Source: an uncultured Tateyamaria sp.
Lineage (GTDB): Bacteria > Pseudomonadota > Alphaproteobacteria > Rhodobacterales > Rhodobacteraceae
Reading direction: 5' to 3'
DNA: 64,000 bases
Assembly (NCBI RefSeq): GCF_947503705.1
Contig: NZ_CANNES010000005.1
Span: 124,001 to 188,000, forward strand
Shown here: positions 45,907 through 54,840 of the stretch, piece after piece
Position numbering within the stretch: position 1 is the first letter of the stretch
How the letters are laid out: each line of letters starts with the position of its first letter
The notes under the pieces: model-generated
Seen by the model: only the letters and a program-made list of their open reading frames with translations
Told to the model about the DNA's origin: nothing
Databases searched by the model: none
Position numbers and translations under genes: made by a program

Positions 45907-47271
45907 TTAACCTGCGCCAAATACTTCACCCACAAACCCGGTCAAGTCGCTCATTTGTTGCAATGCCATGCCGGATGCACCCAGTGCTTTACCGCCCTTT
46001 GGTGCGATGGCGCTGGTGAAACCAAGTTTTTGCGCCTCTTTCAACCTGTTTTCCGTCTGAGGCGCGGGGCGCAGGGCCCCCGACAGGCTGATTTCCCCGA
46101 AAACAACAGTGTCGGCAGGCAGGGCACTATCCTCGCGTGCACTCAGAAGAGCGGCTGCAACCGCAAGGTCAGCGGCGGGTTCGTTGATCTTCATCCCGCC
46201 TGCCACGTTTAGATAGACATCAAGCCCTGCAAAGGGGATGCCGCATCGTGCCTCCAATACAGCGAGGATCATGGCGAGCCTGCCGCCATCCCAGCCCACA
46301 ACGGTGCGTCGCGCTTGAGCATGGGGGGAGGGAGCGACAAGCGCCTGCAATTCGCAGAGCACGGGCCGTGTGCCTTCGATCCCGGCAAACACGACCGATC
46401 CGGGCGATGGTTCGCCCCGTTCGCTGAGGAACAGCGCAGAGGGGTTGGTGACCTCGGCCAGCCCCGCGCCGGTCATCTCGAACACGCCGATCTCGTCAGC
46501 GGGGCCAAAGCGGTTCTTGACCGCGCGCAGAATGCGGAATTGGTGGCCCCGCTCGCCCTCAAAATACAAGACCGTGTCGACCATATGTTCAACGACGCGC
46601 GGGCCCGCGATTTGCCCTTCTTTGGTGACATGGCCCACAAGGATAACGCTGACACCTTTGCGCTTGGCGAAGGTGGTCAATTCATGAGCCGCTGCACGCA
46701 CTTGGGAGACCGAGCCTGGTGCGCTGTCGACCGTATCAAGCCACATGGTCTGGATCGAATCGATAATGGCCAGGCCGGGTGCCTCGGATTCGAGCGTTGT
46801 CAGGATGTTGCGCAGGTTCGTCTCTGCGGCCAATTGCACCGGTGCGTCCGTCAGGCCCAAGCGGCTCGCCCGCATGCGGACCTGGGCGCTCGCCTCTTCG
46901 CCGCTTACATAGATCGTTTTCAGGCCTTGGCGCGCAAATTGGGCGGCTGCCTGCAAGAGCAGAGTGGATTTACCGATACCGGGATCGCCGCCCACAAGTA
47001 TGGCCGAGGCTGGCACAAGGCCGCCGCCCAGCACCCGATCAAGTTCGCCCATAGTGGATTGCGTGCGGGGGGGCGGCGTTTCCTCTGCCCTCAGATCGCT
47101 GAGCGTAATGGCAGAGCCGCGCTTGGCGCCAAGGGATTTGCCCGATGGTCCGGTGGACAGCCCTTTGTCTTCGGTGATTGTGTTCCATTCGCCGCAACTG
47201 TCGCAGCGCCCGGACCATTTGGTAAAAGACGTGCCGCAAGAAGCGCAGGAGAATGAGGGGTTTTTAGCCAT
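45907..47271 (-). CDS. radA: DNA repair protein RadA
   Basis: RadA is a RecA-like ATPase that drives branch migration during recombination repair. The 454-residue product has the N-terminal zinc ribbon with four Cys (SCASCGTSF and CDSCGEW), Walker A GGDPGIGKST, the RadA signature KNRFGPADE and a Lon-like C-terminal domain with NVAGGMKINEPAADLAVAAA. It is complete. It sits 31 bp upstream of cvpA. Confidence 0.96.
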   Translation of the reverse strand: MAKNPSFSCASCGTSFTKWSGRCDSCGEWNTITEDKGLSTGPSGKSLGAKRGSAITLSDLRAEETPPPRTQSTMGELDRVLGGGLVPASAILVGGDPGIGKSTLLLQAAAQFARQGLKTIYVSGEEASAQVRMRASRLGLTDAPVQLAAETNLRNILTTLESEAPGLAIIDSIQTMWLDTVDSAPGSVSQVRAAAHELTTFAKRKGVSVILVGHVTKEGQIAGPRVVEHMVDTVLYFEGERGHQFRILRAVKNRFGPADEIGVFEMTGAGLAEVTNPSALFLSERGEPSPGSVVFAGIEGTRPVLCELQALVAPSPHAQARRTVVGWDGGRLAMILAVLEARCGIPFAGLDVYLNVAGGMKINEPAADLAVAAALLSAREDSALPADTVVFGEISLSGALRPAPQTENRLKEAQKLGFTSAIAPKGGKALGASGMALQQMSDLTGFVGEVFGAG

Positions 47272-47310
47272 GGGCGGGGTGTGCCCGAGCCTGCGACCTG
47301 CGTCAAAGGG

Positions 47311-47760
47311 TTATTGTTTTGCGCCTTGGGTTTTGCGGGCTTGTTCAGTGGCGTGGCTCACCCAGATCGAGGCAAGAATGCATGCGGTAAACAGGTAAAG
47401 GCCCCATGCCGTCTCCAACCTCCCGACCCCAATGCCCTTGGCCAAAGTGATATAGAGCGCGATGAGAAAGACGTCAGCCATGGCTAGTTTGCCCAAAATC
47501 GCCAGTGCCGGGGTCACGCGCGGGCTGAGCAAGCGCCAATGGATCAGTGCGAGGCCGATGGTCTTGAGGTAGGGTGCAAAGATCGCAAAGATCGTGACGA
47601 CAAGGGCCAGAAACACGTCTATCCCCCAAAGCGACTGCAACCCGGTGATGACAGAGATTTCACTGAGGCTGAAGAGCGGCAAAAGCCCGGCGCGCATCAG
47701 CGGGGCAAACCACGACAACGGAAACAAAACGAGGAGCGTCAGGTTAATCCAACGATACAT
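47311..47760 (-). CDS. Paraquat-inducible protein A-like membrane protein
   Basis: The 149-residue product (ATG 47760; a GTG two codons earlier is possible) has four transmembrane helices and the PqiA-domain pattern: FSLSEISVITGLQSLWGIDVF and PRVTPALAILGKLAMADVFLIAL. It is a single-domain member, whereas E. coli PqiA has two. PqiA proteins go with MCE-type lipid transport, and here the MlaF/MlaE genes lie immediately upstream (17-bp gap), which fits a lipid-transport locus without an adjacent MCE protein. Confidence 0.85.
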   Translation of the reverse strand: MYRWINLTLLVLFPLSWFAPLMRAGLLPLFSLSEISVITGLQSLWGIDVFLALVVTIFAIFAPYLKTIGLALIHWRLLSPRVTPALAILGKLAMADVFLIALYITLAKGIGVGRLETAWGLYLFTACILASIWVSHATEQARKTQGAKQ

Positions 47761-47777
47761 GTGCACCGCCCGCGCGC

Positions 47778-48524
47778 TTAGCGGACCGCTTCGATCGGCC
47801 CTTCGGCACGACCATGGATGAATTGGTCGACATAAGGGTCACCCGCCGCATCCATGTCCGAGACCGGACCAGTCCAGCGGATCTTGCCCGCATGGAGCAT
47901 CGCGACATTGTCGGCAATCGTGCGCACCGAGGTCATATCATGGGTGATCGTCATGGTGGTCGCCCCCATTTCGGTCACGATCTCGCGGATCAGATCGTTG
48001 ATCACGCCCGCCATGATCGGATCGAGCCCCGTGGTCGGTTCGTCGAAAAAGATGATCTCGGGCTCGGCGGCAATGGCACGCGCTAGCCCCACGCGTTTCT
48101 GCATCCCGCCGGAAAGCTCCGCAGGCAACCTGTCGGCCACATCGGGTGTCAAACCCACGCGGCGCAATTTCTCGATGGCGATCTCGCGAGCTTCGTCGCG
48201 GGGCTTGGCCAAACTGCCGCGCAACAGGCGAAAGGCCACGTTTTGCCAGACAGGTAGTGAATCAAAGAGTGCTCCGCCCTGAAACAGCATCCCAAAGCGC
48301 GCCAGAAAGGCGTCGCGGTCCGCCTTGGTCACGTCCGTGCCATCCACGGTGATTGTACCACTGTCAGGGATGACGAGGCCGAGCACTGTCTTGATCGCAA
48401 CCGATTTGCCCGTGCCGGACCCACCGATGATCACCATGGACGTGCCTTTGGCCACATGCAGATTCACGCCGCGCAGAACATGGTTGCTGCCAAAGCTTTT
48501 GTGGACGTTGTCGAGTGTGATCAT
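47778..48524 (-). CDS. mlaF: Lipid-transport ABC ATP-binding protein (MlaF-like)
   Basis: MlaF powers retrograde phospholipid transport that keeps outer-membrane asymmetry. The 248-residue product has Walker A GGSGTGKS, the signature LSGGMQKRVGLARAI that is typical of Mla ATPases, Walker B IIFFDEPTTGLDP, and the switch His ITHDM. It overlaps mlaE by 4 bp and is followed by the PqiA-like gene. Confidence 0.92.
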   Translation of the reverse strand: MITLDNVHKSFGSNHVLRGVNLHVAKGTSMVIIGGSGTGKSVAIKTVLGLVIPDSGTITVDGTDVTKADRDAFLARFGMLFQGGALFDSLPVWQNVAFRLLRGSLAKPRDEAREIAIEKLRRVGLTPDVADRLPAELSGGMQKRVGLARAIAAEPEIIFFDEPTTGLDPIMAGVINDLIREIVTEMGATTMTITHDMTSVRTIADNVAMLHAGKIRWTGPVSDMDAAGDPYVDQFIHGRAEGPIEAVR

Positions 48525-49294
48525 AGCGAGAAAAATACCCCCGTGAGCACGAAGTTTGCCGCCAGGATCAGGACGGCTGCCGCCTCGACCGAACCTTTGG
48601 TGGCGCGACCGACCCCTTGGGCACCGCGCCCTGAATTCATACCGAAATAACAGCCCATGAGCGTGGCAATAAAACCAAAGACAGCGCCTTTGGCGAGGCT
48701 CGAACTAATGTCGGTGAACTCAAGGAAATCGACTGTATTCTGGATATAGGCCGCTGCGTTGAAGCCCAGTGTTCCTGTTGCCACGGCGTAGCCGCCGAAA
48801 ATGCCGATAATGTCGCCCACACCGACCAAAAACGGCACGGTCAGCGTGCCTGCCAGTACCCGAGGCACTGTGAGGTATTTCATCGGATGGGTCGAAAGGG
48901 TGACAAGGGCATCAATCTGCTCGGTCACTTTCATAGTCGCAATCTCGGCGGCGATGGACGAGGTCACCCGTGCCGCGATCATCAGGCCCACAAGAACCGG
49001 ACCAAGCTCGCGAACCATGCCGATGGCAACAATCTGCGGGACCACGGCCTCCGCGTTGAACCGCGCACCGCCTGCATAGATTTGTAGTGCCAGTGCCCCA
49101 CCTGTAAAAATCGCGGTCAGCCCCACGACGGGCAGAGACAGCCATCCAATGTGCAACAGAGCGATCCCTATTTCACGCGGGTAAAAGGGGGGCCGGATCA
49201 GGTGGGTCAGCGCGCCCCACGCAAACAGGCTGACGCGACCAATGGCCGCCAACAACCCAAGGACGGTCCGTCCGATGATGGCAAGTTGCCTCAT
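48521..49294 (-). CDS. mlaE: Lipid-transport ABC permease (MlaE-like)
   Basis: MlaE is the membrane component partner of MlaF. The 257-residue product shows five or six transmembrane helices, the [20 protein letters not shown] segment, [35 protein letters not shown], and [14 protein letters not shown]. It overlaps alr at its start and mlaF at its stop (4 bp each). No mlaD (MCE) gene lies in this operon. Confidence 0.92.
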   Translation of the reverse strand: MRQLAIIGRTVLGLLAAIGRVSLFAWGALTHLIRPPFYPREIGIALLHIGWLSLPVVGLTAIFTGGALALQIYAGGARFNAEAVVPQIVAIGMVRELGPVLVGLMIAARVTSSIAAEIATMKVTEQIDALVTLSTHPMKYLTVPRVLAGTLTVPFLVGVGDIIGIFGGYAVATGTLGFNAAAYIQNTVDFLEFTDISSSLAKGAVFGFIATLMGCYFGMNSGRGAQGVGRATKGSVEAAAVLILAANFVLTGVFFSL

Positions 49295-50328
49295 GTGTCA
49301 TACACCCGGTCATAGCGTGCCCCCAGCGACGTGAGGATCTCATATCCAATGGTGCCCGCCGCATCGGCGATGGTGTCCACCGACTGGTGCCGTCCCATCA
49401 ATTGCAGACTGTCAGGCATCTGGCCCAAATCGGTCACATCGGCAGTGATCAAATCCATCGACACGCGGCCGACAACCGGGCAAGGCGTGTCGCCCGCAAA
49501 AAGCGTGGCCCCGGCGCCCATCGCCCGGATCAAGCCATCGGCATAGCCACCCGAGACCGTGGCGATGTGGCTGTCGCGCGGCGCGATCCAGCTGTTGCCA
49601 TAGCCCACAGGCTCGCCCGCAGTGACCTCGCGGACCTGAATGATTGGCAGATCAAGGGTTACCACAGGGCGCGCATCGACAAAGGGCAGCCCGCCATAAA
49701 GGCCCACACCCGGCCGGGTCATATCAAAGTGATAGGCTTGGCCCAGCAGAGTGCCGCCCGTGGCGGCGAGCGAACGCGGCACTTCATCCAACCCGTCAGT
49801 CATGGAGCGGAAGGCTTCAAGTTGGTGGGCGTTCATCGGGTGGTCGGGTTCATCCGCACAGGCCAAGTGCGACATGATCAACGCGGGGCGCTGGGCAAAG
49901 GCGATGTCGCGGACGGCGAACCATTCGCTGGGCTCCATCCCAAGCCGGTTCATCCCTGTATCGAGTTGAATTCCGAACGGGTGCCCTGGCAGCGCCTCCA
50001 CATGGCGCAACATTTGGTCCACCGAGTTCAGAAGTGGAATCAGATGGCCGTCCCGGATCGCCTCCAGGTCGCCTTCCATATGGCCCGAAAACACATAGAT
50101 ATCAGGGCCCTGACCCAAGGTGTGGCGCAGGCTCTGTCCTTCACCTGCGGTGGCGACGAAAAAGCTACGCGCGCCCGCTGCGGCCAGGGCGCGACCCACG
50201 ATACCTGCGCCAAGGCCATAGCCGTCGGCCTTGACCACAGCACCCGTTTCGCCGTCGCTGAGCGAGTCGAGCGCGTGCCAGTTCTGCACAACGGCGCGGA
50301 TGTCGATTGTCAGGGTCGCGGATGTCAT
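49291..50328 (-). CDS. alr: Alanine racemase
   Basis: Alr makes D-alanine for peptidoglycan. The 345-residue product has the PLP lysine in [13 protein letters not shown] (about residue 34), the catalytic Tyr in [13 protein letters not shown], and a compact beta-barrel domain at the C-terminus. It overlaps mlaE by 4 bp, so the lipid-transport genes may be translated with it. The 68 bp upstream, after the DUF1194 gene, hold its promoter region and nothing else noticeable. Confidence 0.95.
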   Translation of the reverse strand: MTSATLTIDIRAVVQNWHALDSLSDGETGAVVKADGYGLGAGIVGRALAAAGARSFFVATAGEGQSLRHTLGQGPDIYVFSGHMEGDLEAIRDGHLIPLLNSVDQMLRHVEALPGHPFGIQLDTGMNRLGMEPSEWFAVRDIAFAQRPALIMSHLACADEPDHPMNAHQLEAFRSMTDGLDEVPRSLAATGGTLLGQAYHFDMTRPGVGLYGGLPFVDARPVVTLDLPIIQVREVTAGEPVGYGNSWIAPRDSHIATVSGGYADGLIRAMGAGATLFAGDTPCPVVGRVSMDLITADVTDLGQMPDSLQLMGRHQSVDTIADAAGTIGYEILTSLGARYDRVYDT

Positions 50329-50396
50329 GACTGCGGTTTTGACAGGCCCACGCGGATTGGTGAAGAGGTAAAACGCGTGTCGTACCGGTCGCTGCC

Positions 50397-51185
50397 TCAG
50401 GGCAGGGCAAAGATGTCGCGATTACGCTCCCAGATACGCTCACCGATCATGCAATCATAAGGTGCATCAGCCTGTGCGCGGTAGAGGCGGGCAGGGCGCC
50501 CGGCAATTTCGAGTACAAGCTTGCGGCGCACGGCATCCTCAAATTCGGCCCAATCCGTGACAGGCAACACAAAGGCGCCCGGGCCCCCAATCACGCAACT
50601 GGTGTAATAGGCGTCGAGGTCAGGGATGCTCCAACGGGCAAAGGCATCGGCGCCATGGGTCATAAGAGGCAGCCCGTTGATCGTGATGCCTTGGGCCACT
50701 GTGCGGTCACGTGCCTCGGTCACCGGCGTTCCCATGTTGTTTGGCCCATCGCCTGATATGTCAATGACACGGCGCAAGCCATTGAAATCATTTAACTCAA
50801 TCGAGGTGGTCGCAAAATCGATGGCCGAGGAAATTGACGTCCGCCGCAGACCTTCATCAAAATGAGCGGTGATTTGTGCCGCGATGTTGTCCGCATCGGA
50901 TTGGTTCTGGATCAAGGTCCAGGGCACAATGACACGCTGGTTGCCTGCTCCGGCCCATTCCACATAGGTGATCGCAATCCGACCCAGCATGCCGCGGGCG
51001 AGTGCGTTTTGTACCTCACGGCTTCGCAATGCGTTTGCATATCCACGGCGCTGAATCTCAAGCTCGAAGGGCTGCATGGATCGCGACACATCGACCGCCA
51101 AAAAGAGCTCGACATCCACCTCGGTCCTGTCATCGGCGCGGACAGGCGTCGCGAAAATCAGCAAAAGGCAAAGAACGAAGCGCAT
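50397..51185 (-). CDS. DUF1194 VWA-like secreted protein
   Basis: The 262-residue product has a Sec signal peptide ([18 protein letters not shown]) and a von Willebrand A-type fold with MIDAS-like DVSRSMQ near residue 33 and ISGDGPNN further on, the pattern of DUF1194. It is a periplasmic protein of unknown function common in Rhodobacterales. The gene stands alone, 75 bp downstream of dnaB and with an inverted repeat (51225-51243) in between. Confidence 0.85.
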   Translation of the reverse strand: MRFVLCLLLIFATPVRADDRTEVDVELFLAVDVSRSMQPFELEIQRRGYANALRSREVQNALARGMLGRIAITYVEWAGAGNQRVIVPWTLIQNQSDADNIAAQITAHFDEGLRRTSISSAIDFATTSIELNDFNGLRRVIDISGDGPNNMGTPVTEARDRTVAQGITINGLPLMTHGADAFARWSIPDLDAYYTSCVIGGPGAFVLPVTDWAEFEDAVRRKLVLEIAGRPARLYRAQADAPYDCMIGERIWERNRDIFALP

Positions 51186-51224
51186 GACGCGGAGTGAACG
51201 GGTCTCAAACGTATCTGTCCAGTC

Positions 51225-51243
51225 AAGAACAGGTTATGTTCTT
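51225..51243. terminator. Weak terminator-like dyad after dnaB
   Basis: AAGAACA (51225-51231) and TGTTCTT (51237-51243) are perfect arms around GGTTA, about 20 bp past the dnaB stop on the minus strand. No T-run of length follows on the minus strand, so it is a doubtful terminator. It abuts element copy B (51241-51262). Confidence 0.35.
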
Positions 51244-51262
51244 CTCTTCTTCAAAAATACTC
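51241..51262 (+). repeat. Dispersed intergenic element, partial copy B
   Basis: The sequence from 51241 (CTTCTCTTCTTCAAAAATAC) resembles the CTTCTCTGT-N-CTCAAAAAAAT part of copies A, D and E but lacks the GC palindrome. It overlaps the dnaB stop codon and lies in the opposite orientation relative to its flanking genes, unlike the other copies. Confidence 0.45.
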
Positions 51263-52757
51263 AAAACCCGACGTCGCCGCCATCACCACCCTGCTGCCAT
51301 TGCTGTACCAAGTTGCCAAAGCGGGTAAAGCGACCCTCAAAGCTCAGATCAACAGTGCCGATGGGTCCATGACGTTGTTTGCCGATCACAACTTCGGCGC
51401 GGCCATGCAGGCGCTCCATCTCTTCTTGCCACTTGGCCATGGCCTCCAGATCGTGATCGCCGGGTTTTTCACGCTCTTTGTAATACTCCTCGCGGAACAC
51501 GAACATGACGACATCGGCGTCCTGCTCGATTGAGCCTGATTCCCTCAGGTCCGACAGCTGTGGGCGTTTGTCCTCGCGGCTTTCGACCTGACGCGACAAC
51601 TGAGACAGGGCCATAACCGGTATGTTGAGCTCTTTGGCGATGGCCTTGAGGCCCATGGAAATCTCGGCAATCTCCTGCACCCGGTTGTCGGCAACGCCGC
51701 GCACCAGTTGCAGATAATCCACGATCAGAAGGTCCAGCCCATGGGTCCGTTTCAGGCGGCGGGCACGGGCGGCCAGTTGCGCAATGGGAATGGCGGGCGT
51801 GTCGTCGATGTAAAGCGGGCAGGCCTCAAGCGCCTTGGCCGCATCTACAAAGCGGCGGAACTCGGCCTCTGTCATGTCGCCACGGCGAATTTGTTCAGAG
51901 GGCACCTCGGAAGCCTCCGACAGGATCCGCGCAGCAAGCTGTTCGGCGCTCATTTCGAGGGAGTAAAAGCCTACAACGCCCCCTTCGATCGCCCCTTCGG
52001 ACCCGTCGGGCTTGATGCCTTTCTTGTAGGCTTTGGCGATGTTGAAGGCGATGTTGGTGGCCAGTGATGTCTTACCCATCGACGGACGACCCGCGAGGAT
52101 CAACAGGTCAGACGGGTGCAGGCCGCCCAGTTTCTTGTCCATATCGATAAGGCCGGTCGAGATACCTGCCAGCCCGCCTTCACGCTGATACGCGGCATTG
52201 GCAACATTAACTGCGTCTGTTACTGCCTTGAGAAAACTTTGAAAACCAGTGTCAGAGGTGCCTTGCTCGGCCAGCTGATACAGAGCCTGTTCCGCCTCGA
52301 CAATCTGTTCGCGCGGCTCGGAGGCCACATCGACCTTTGCGGCCTTGGCGCTGATGTCGCGGCCCAGTAGGATCAGATCGCGGCGCACGGCTAGGTCATA
52401 TATCATCTGCGCATAGTCGCGTGCGGCAAAGGCACTGATCGCTGCCCCTGCCAGACGGGCCAGATAGGCGGGACCGCCCAGCTCTTGTAGCCCCTCATCG
52501 TCTTCCATGAACGCCTTCAGGGTCACGGGAGAGGCCAGATTGTTCTTGGCGATGCGGGCCGACGAGATTTCAAAGATGCGGGCGTGCACAGGGTCGTAAA
52601 AGTGCTTGGGCCCAATGATTGCGGCAACGCGATCATAGACGTCATTATTTGTCAGGATCGCGCCCAACAATTGTTGTTCAGCCTCGATCGAATGCGGCAT
52701 CGTCTCGGGGTCTTGAACGGCGACGCCGGTTGGATTGAAGGCTGTGATCTCGTTCAT
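51261..52757 (-). CDS. dnaB: Replicative DNA helicase DnaB
   Basis: DnaB is the hexameric helicase unwinding DNA at the fork. The 498-residue product has the N-terminal helical domain (PHSIEAEQQLLGAILTNNDVY) and a RecA-like domain with Walker A GRPSMGKTS, the YSLEMSAEQLAARIL region, and LLIVDYLQLVRG. No intein interrupts it. Upstream, the 266-bp gap contains DnaA-box-like sites and a palindrome, listed separately. Confidence 0.97.
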   Translation of the reverse strand: MNEITAFNPTGVAVQDPETMPHSIEAEQQLLGAILTNNDVYDRVAAIIGPKHFYDPVHARIFEISSARIAKNNLASPVTLKAFMEDDEGLQELGGPAYLARLAGAAISAFAARDYAQMIYDLAVRRDLILLGRDISAKAAKVDVASEPREQIVEAEQALYQLAEQGTSDTGFQSFLKAVTDAVNVANAAYQREGGLAGISTGLIDMDKKLGGLHPSDLLILAGRPSMGKTSLATNIAFNIAKAYKKGIKPDGSEGAIEGGVVGFYSLEMSAEQLAARILSEASEVPSEQIRRGDMTEAEFRRFVDAAKALEACPLYIDDTPAIPIAQLAARARRLKRTHGLDLLIVDYLQLVRGVADNRVQEIAEISMGLKAIAKELNIPVMALSQLSRQVESREDKRPQLSDLRESGSIEQDADVVMFVFREEYYKEREKPGDHDLEAMAKWQEEMERLHGRAEVVIGKQRHGPIGTVDLSFEGRFTRFGNLVQQWQQGGDGGDVGF

Positions 52758-52843
52758 GGCGCTGTTTCCCGCTCGTTCTGGCTGTCTGCTGCAAGGTCGG
52801 GCAATGCCACAATCGCCGCAGCCGTCGCAACCCAGAGCAAAGC

Positions 52844-52972
52844 TGTGGCTAAGTCGTGGATAAGTCTTAGTCTGCCATCAAATTGGCCATATGTCGATGT
52901 CATTTGCTGGGTGAGCACAACATCTGGGCGATTCTATGTCAGAGAATCGCGGTTCTCCACACAACATCCACA
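52844..52972. promoter_or_regulatory. DnaA-box-like sites upstream of dnaB
   Basis: On the minus strand TTAGCCACA (52844-52852) and TTATCCACG (52855-52863) each match the DnaA box TTATCCACA at 8 of 9 bases and lie two bases apart, about 90 bp upstream of the dnaB ATG. A third, weaker site (ACATCCACA, 52964-52972, + strand) matches at 7 of 9. The cluster suggests DnaA control of dnaB, but single 8/9 matches also arise by chance. Confidence 0.5.
52942..52957. promoter_or_regulatory. 16-bp near-perfect palindrome upstream of dnaB
   Basis: GAGAATCGCGGTTCTC is symmetric at 14 of 16 positions and lies between the DnaA-box-like pair and the weaker third site, about 190 bp before dnaB. It is a plausible binding site for a dimeric regulator. 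The rest of the 266-bp gap (52758-53023) shows no gene I can support. Confidence 0.5.
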
Positions 52973-53023
52973 GGTGTCATGGCGTTTCATAGGGCGGGTA
53001 CAGGCAAAAAACTGCCCAACCAG

Positions 53024-53698
53024 TCAATTTCGGGCGGCTTGCCAACCCCGTGGGTCGCGCAGGAACTCTTCGACCCCGGACAGTGTCGCCTCGTCAAAGG
53101 CCTCTGTGGCGCGTGCTTCGGCCAGAACATCCCACCATGTGCACAGATGGTGCAGTTGCACCCCATGATCGCCAAGTGTTTTTTCCGTCTCTGGAAAGAT
53201 GTCGTAGTAAAAGATGACAGCTGTATGCCCGCAGGTCGCACCCGTCTCACGGATCGCATCCACAAAGCTGATCTTGGAGCCGCCATCGGTTGTCAGATCC
53301 TCGACCAGCAGCACGCGCTGCCCTTCGCTCATTTCGCCCTCAATCCTGGCGTTGCGGCCGTAGCCTTTGGGCTTTTTGCGGACATAACTCATCGGCAATG
53401 CCATACGCTCGGCGACCAGAGCACCAAAGGGGATGCCCGCCGTTTCGCCGCCGGCGATGTTGTCAAAGGCCTCAAAGCCCGCGTTGCGCATCACCGTGAC
53501 TGTGAGGAAATCCATCAGCGTAGTGCGGATCCGGGGATATGAGATCAGCTTGCGGCAATCGATATAGGTTGGGCTGGGCAAGCCCGAGGCGAGCGTAAAT
53601 GGCTCGGCCGCGTTGAAATGCACCGCTTTGATTTCCAAAAGCATACGGGCGGTGAGCCGCGCCATTTCGTCTTGGGTTGGGAAGCTTGTGGGGATCAT
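53024..53698 (-). CDS. pyrE: Orotate phosphoribosyltransferase
   Basis: PyrE attaches orotate to PRPP in pyrimidine synthesis. The 224-residue product carries the PRPP loop [14 protein letters not shown], the [20 protein letters not shown] strand and [17 protein letters not shown] with conserved basic residues. It starts at the ATG at 53698 (a second Met 11 residues on is possible). It follows pyrC after 77 bp that contain copy D of the intergenic element. Confidence 0.95.
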   Translation of the reverse strand: MIPTSFPTQDEMARLTARMLLEIKAVHFNAAEPFTLASGLPSPTYIDCRKLISYPRIRTTLMDFLTVTVMRNAGFEAFDNIAGGETAGIPFGALVAERMALPMSYVRKKPKGYGRNARIEGEMSEGQRVLLVEDLTTDGGSKISFVDAIRETGATCGHTAVIFYYDIFPETEKTLGDHGVQLHHLCTWWDVLAEARATEAFDEATLSGVEEFLRDPRGWQAARN

Positions 53699-53727
53699 CG
53701 GCGTGACTTTCGATTGGATTCGCGGGT

Positions 53728-53770
53728 GGAGGATATGGGAGCCTCCGGCGGGGATTTTTTAGGACAGAAA
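53728..53770 (-). repeat. Dispersed intergenic element, copy D
   Basis: Read on the minus strand this is TTTTCTGTCCTAAAAAATCC followed by CCGCCGGAGGCTCCC. On the plus strand a GGAGG (53728-53732) / CCTCC (53742-53746) dyad precedes GGCGGGGATTTTTT. It lies between co-directional pyrC and pyrE, downstream of pyrC. Its T-run is on the strand opposite to these genes. Confidence 0.6.
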
Positions 53771-53775
53771 AGACG

Positions 53776-54807
53776 TTATTGGACGGACCAAGTGAGATCA
53801 AAGCCGGGGTCAAAGACGGTGACGGGGCCATCGTCGCTGTCCACATGTGGCGGGAACGTGGGCGGTATTTTGGTCAAGGTGATCGTGCTGGTATTGACGG
53901 GCAGCCCATAGAAGGCTGGACCGTTTTTCGAGGTGAACCCTTCCAGTTTGTCCAATGCGCCGTCTTCTTCGAACACTTGGGCCAGGATCGACATGGTGTT
54001 GGGCGCAGTGAAGCAGCCCGCGCAGCCACAGGGCAGCAGCTTGTTCGCATCCGTGTGCGGCGCGCTGTCGGTGCCAAGGAAGAACCGGGCTTCGCCCGAC
54101 GTCGCGGCGTTCCGCAGGGCGAGGCGGTGTTCCTCGCGTTTGGCCACGGGCAGGCAATAGTAATGCGGTTTGATGCCCCCTGCGAGGATATGATTACGAT
54201 TGATCACAAGGTGGTGGGTTGTGATCGTTGCCCCTAGCGTGCCGTCTTGGGCACGCGCGTAGTCGACGGCATTGGATGTTGTTATATGTTCCATCACGAC
54301 CCGCAGACCCGGCGTCGCCCGCCGGATCGGGTCGAGCACGCGGTCGATGAACACGGCCTCACGGTCGAAGATGTCTATGTCATGGTCTGTCACCTCGCCA
54401 TGTACGCAAAGCGGCAGGCCGATCTCGGCCATCCGTTCAAGCGTCGGGCGCACCGCGTCAAAATTGGCCACGCCCGAGGCGGAGTTCGTGGTGGCCCCGG
54501 CAGGGTAAAGCTTGACCGCCTTGACCAGCCCGCTGGCGTGGGCGGCTGCCACGTCATTTGGATCCGTATCTTCGGTCAGATAGAGCGTCATCAGAGGCTC
54601 GAAATCCATGCCCTCGGGCAGCGCCGCCATGATCCGATCGCGATAGGCCTTTGCTTGCGCGCTGGTGACCACAGGCGGCACCAGGTTCGGCATGATGATG
54701 GCGCGAGCGAAATGCGCGGCACTGTGGGGCAGAACGGCGCGCATCATGGCGCCATCGCGCAAATGCAGGTGCCAATCGTCGGGGCGGGCGAGGGTGATTG
54801 TTGTCAT
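53776..54807 (-). CDS. pyrC: Dihydroorotase
   Basis: PyrC closes carbamoyl-aspartate to dihydroorotate. At 343 residues it is the class II (E. coli-like) enzyme. The zinc-site HLHLRDG near residue 15, the carboxylated-Lys region [22 protein letters not shown] and MEHITTS, and the C-terminal FLGTDSAPH are all visible. It directly precedes pyrE in the same direction, so two consecutive pathway genes lie together. Confidence 0.96.
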   Translation of the reverse strand: MTTITLARPDDWHLHLRDGAMMRAVLPHSAAHFARAIIMPNLVPPVVTSAQAKAYRDRIMAALPEGMDFEPLMTLYLTEDTDPNDVAAAHASGLVKAVKLYPAGATTNSASGVANFDAVRPTLERMAEIGLPLCVHGEVTDHDIDIFDREAVFIDRVLDPIRRATPGLRVVMEHITTSNAVDYARAQDGTLGATITTHHLVINRNHILAGGIKPHYYCLPVAKREEHRLALRNAATSGEARFFLGTDSAPHTDANKLLPCGCAGCFTAPNTMSILAQVFEEDGALDKLEGFTSKNGPAFYGLPVNTSTITLTKIPPTFPPHVDSDDGPVTVFDPGFDLTWSVQ

Positions 54808-54840
54808 GGCCGCCCGTTAGCACGGAGCGCGGGGCGGTGG

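Noticed and set aside
52758-53023. Small gene or replication origin in the dnaB-pyrE gap
   Set aside because: No convincing coding frame is present, and two or three DnaA-box-like sites without an AT-rich unwinding region do not make an origin.
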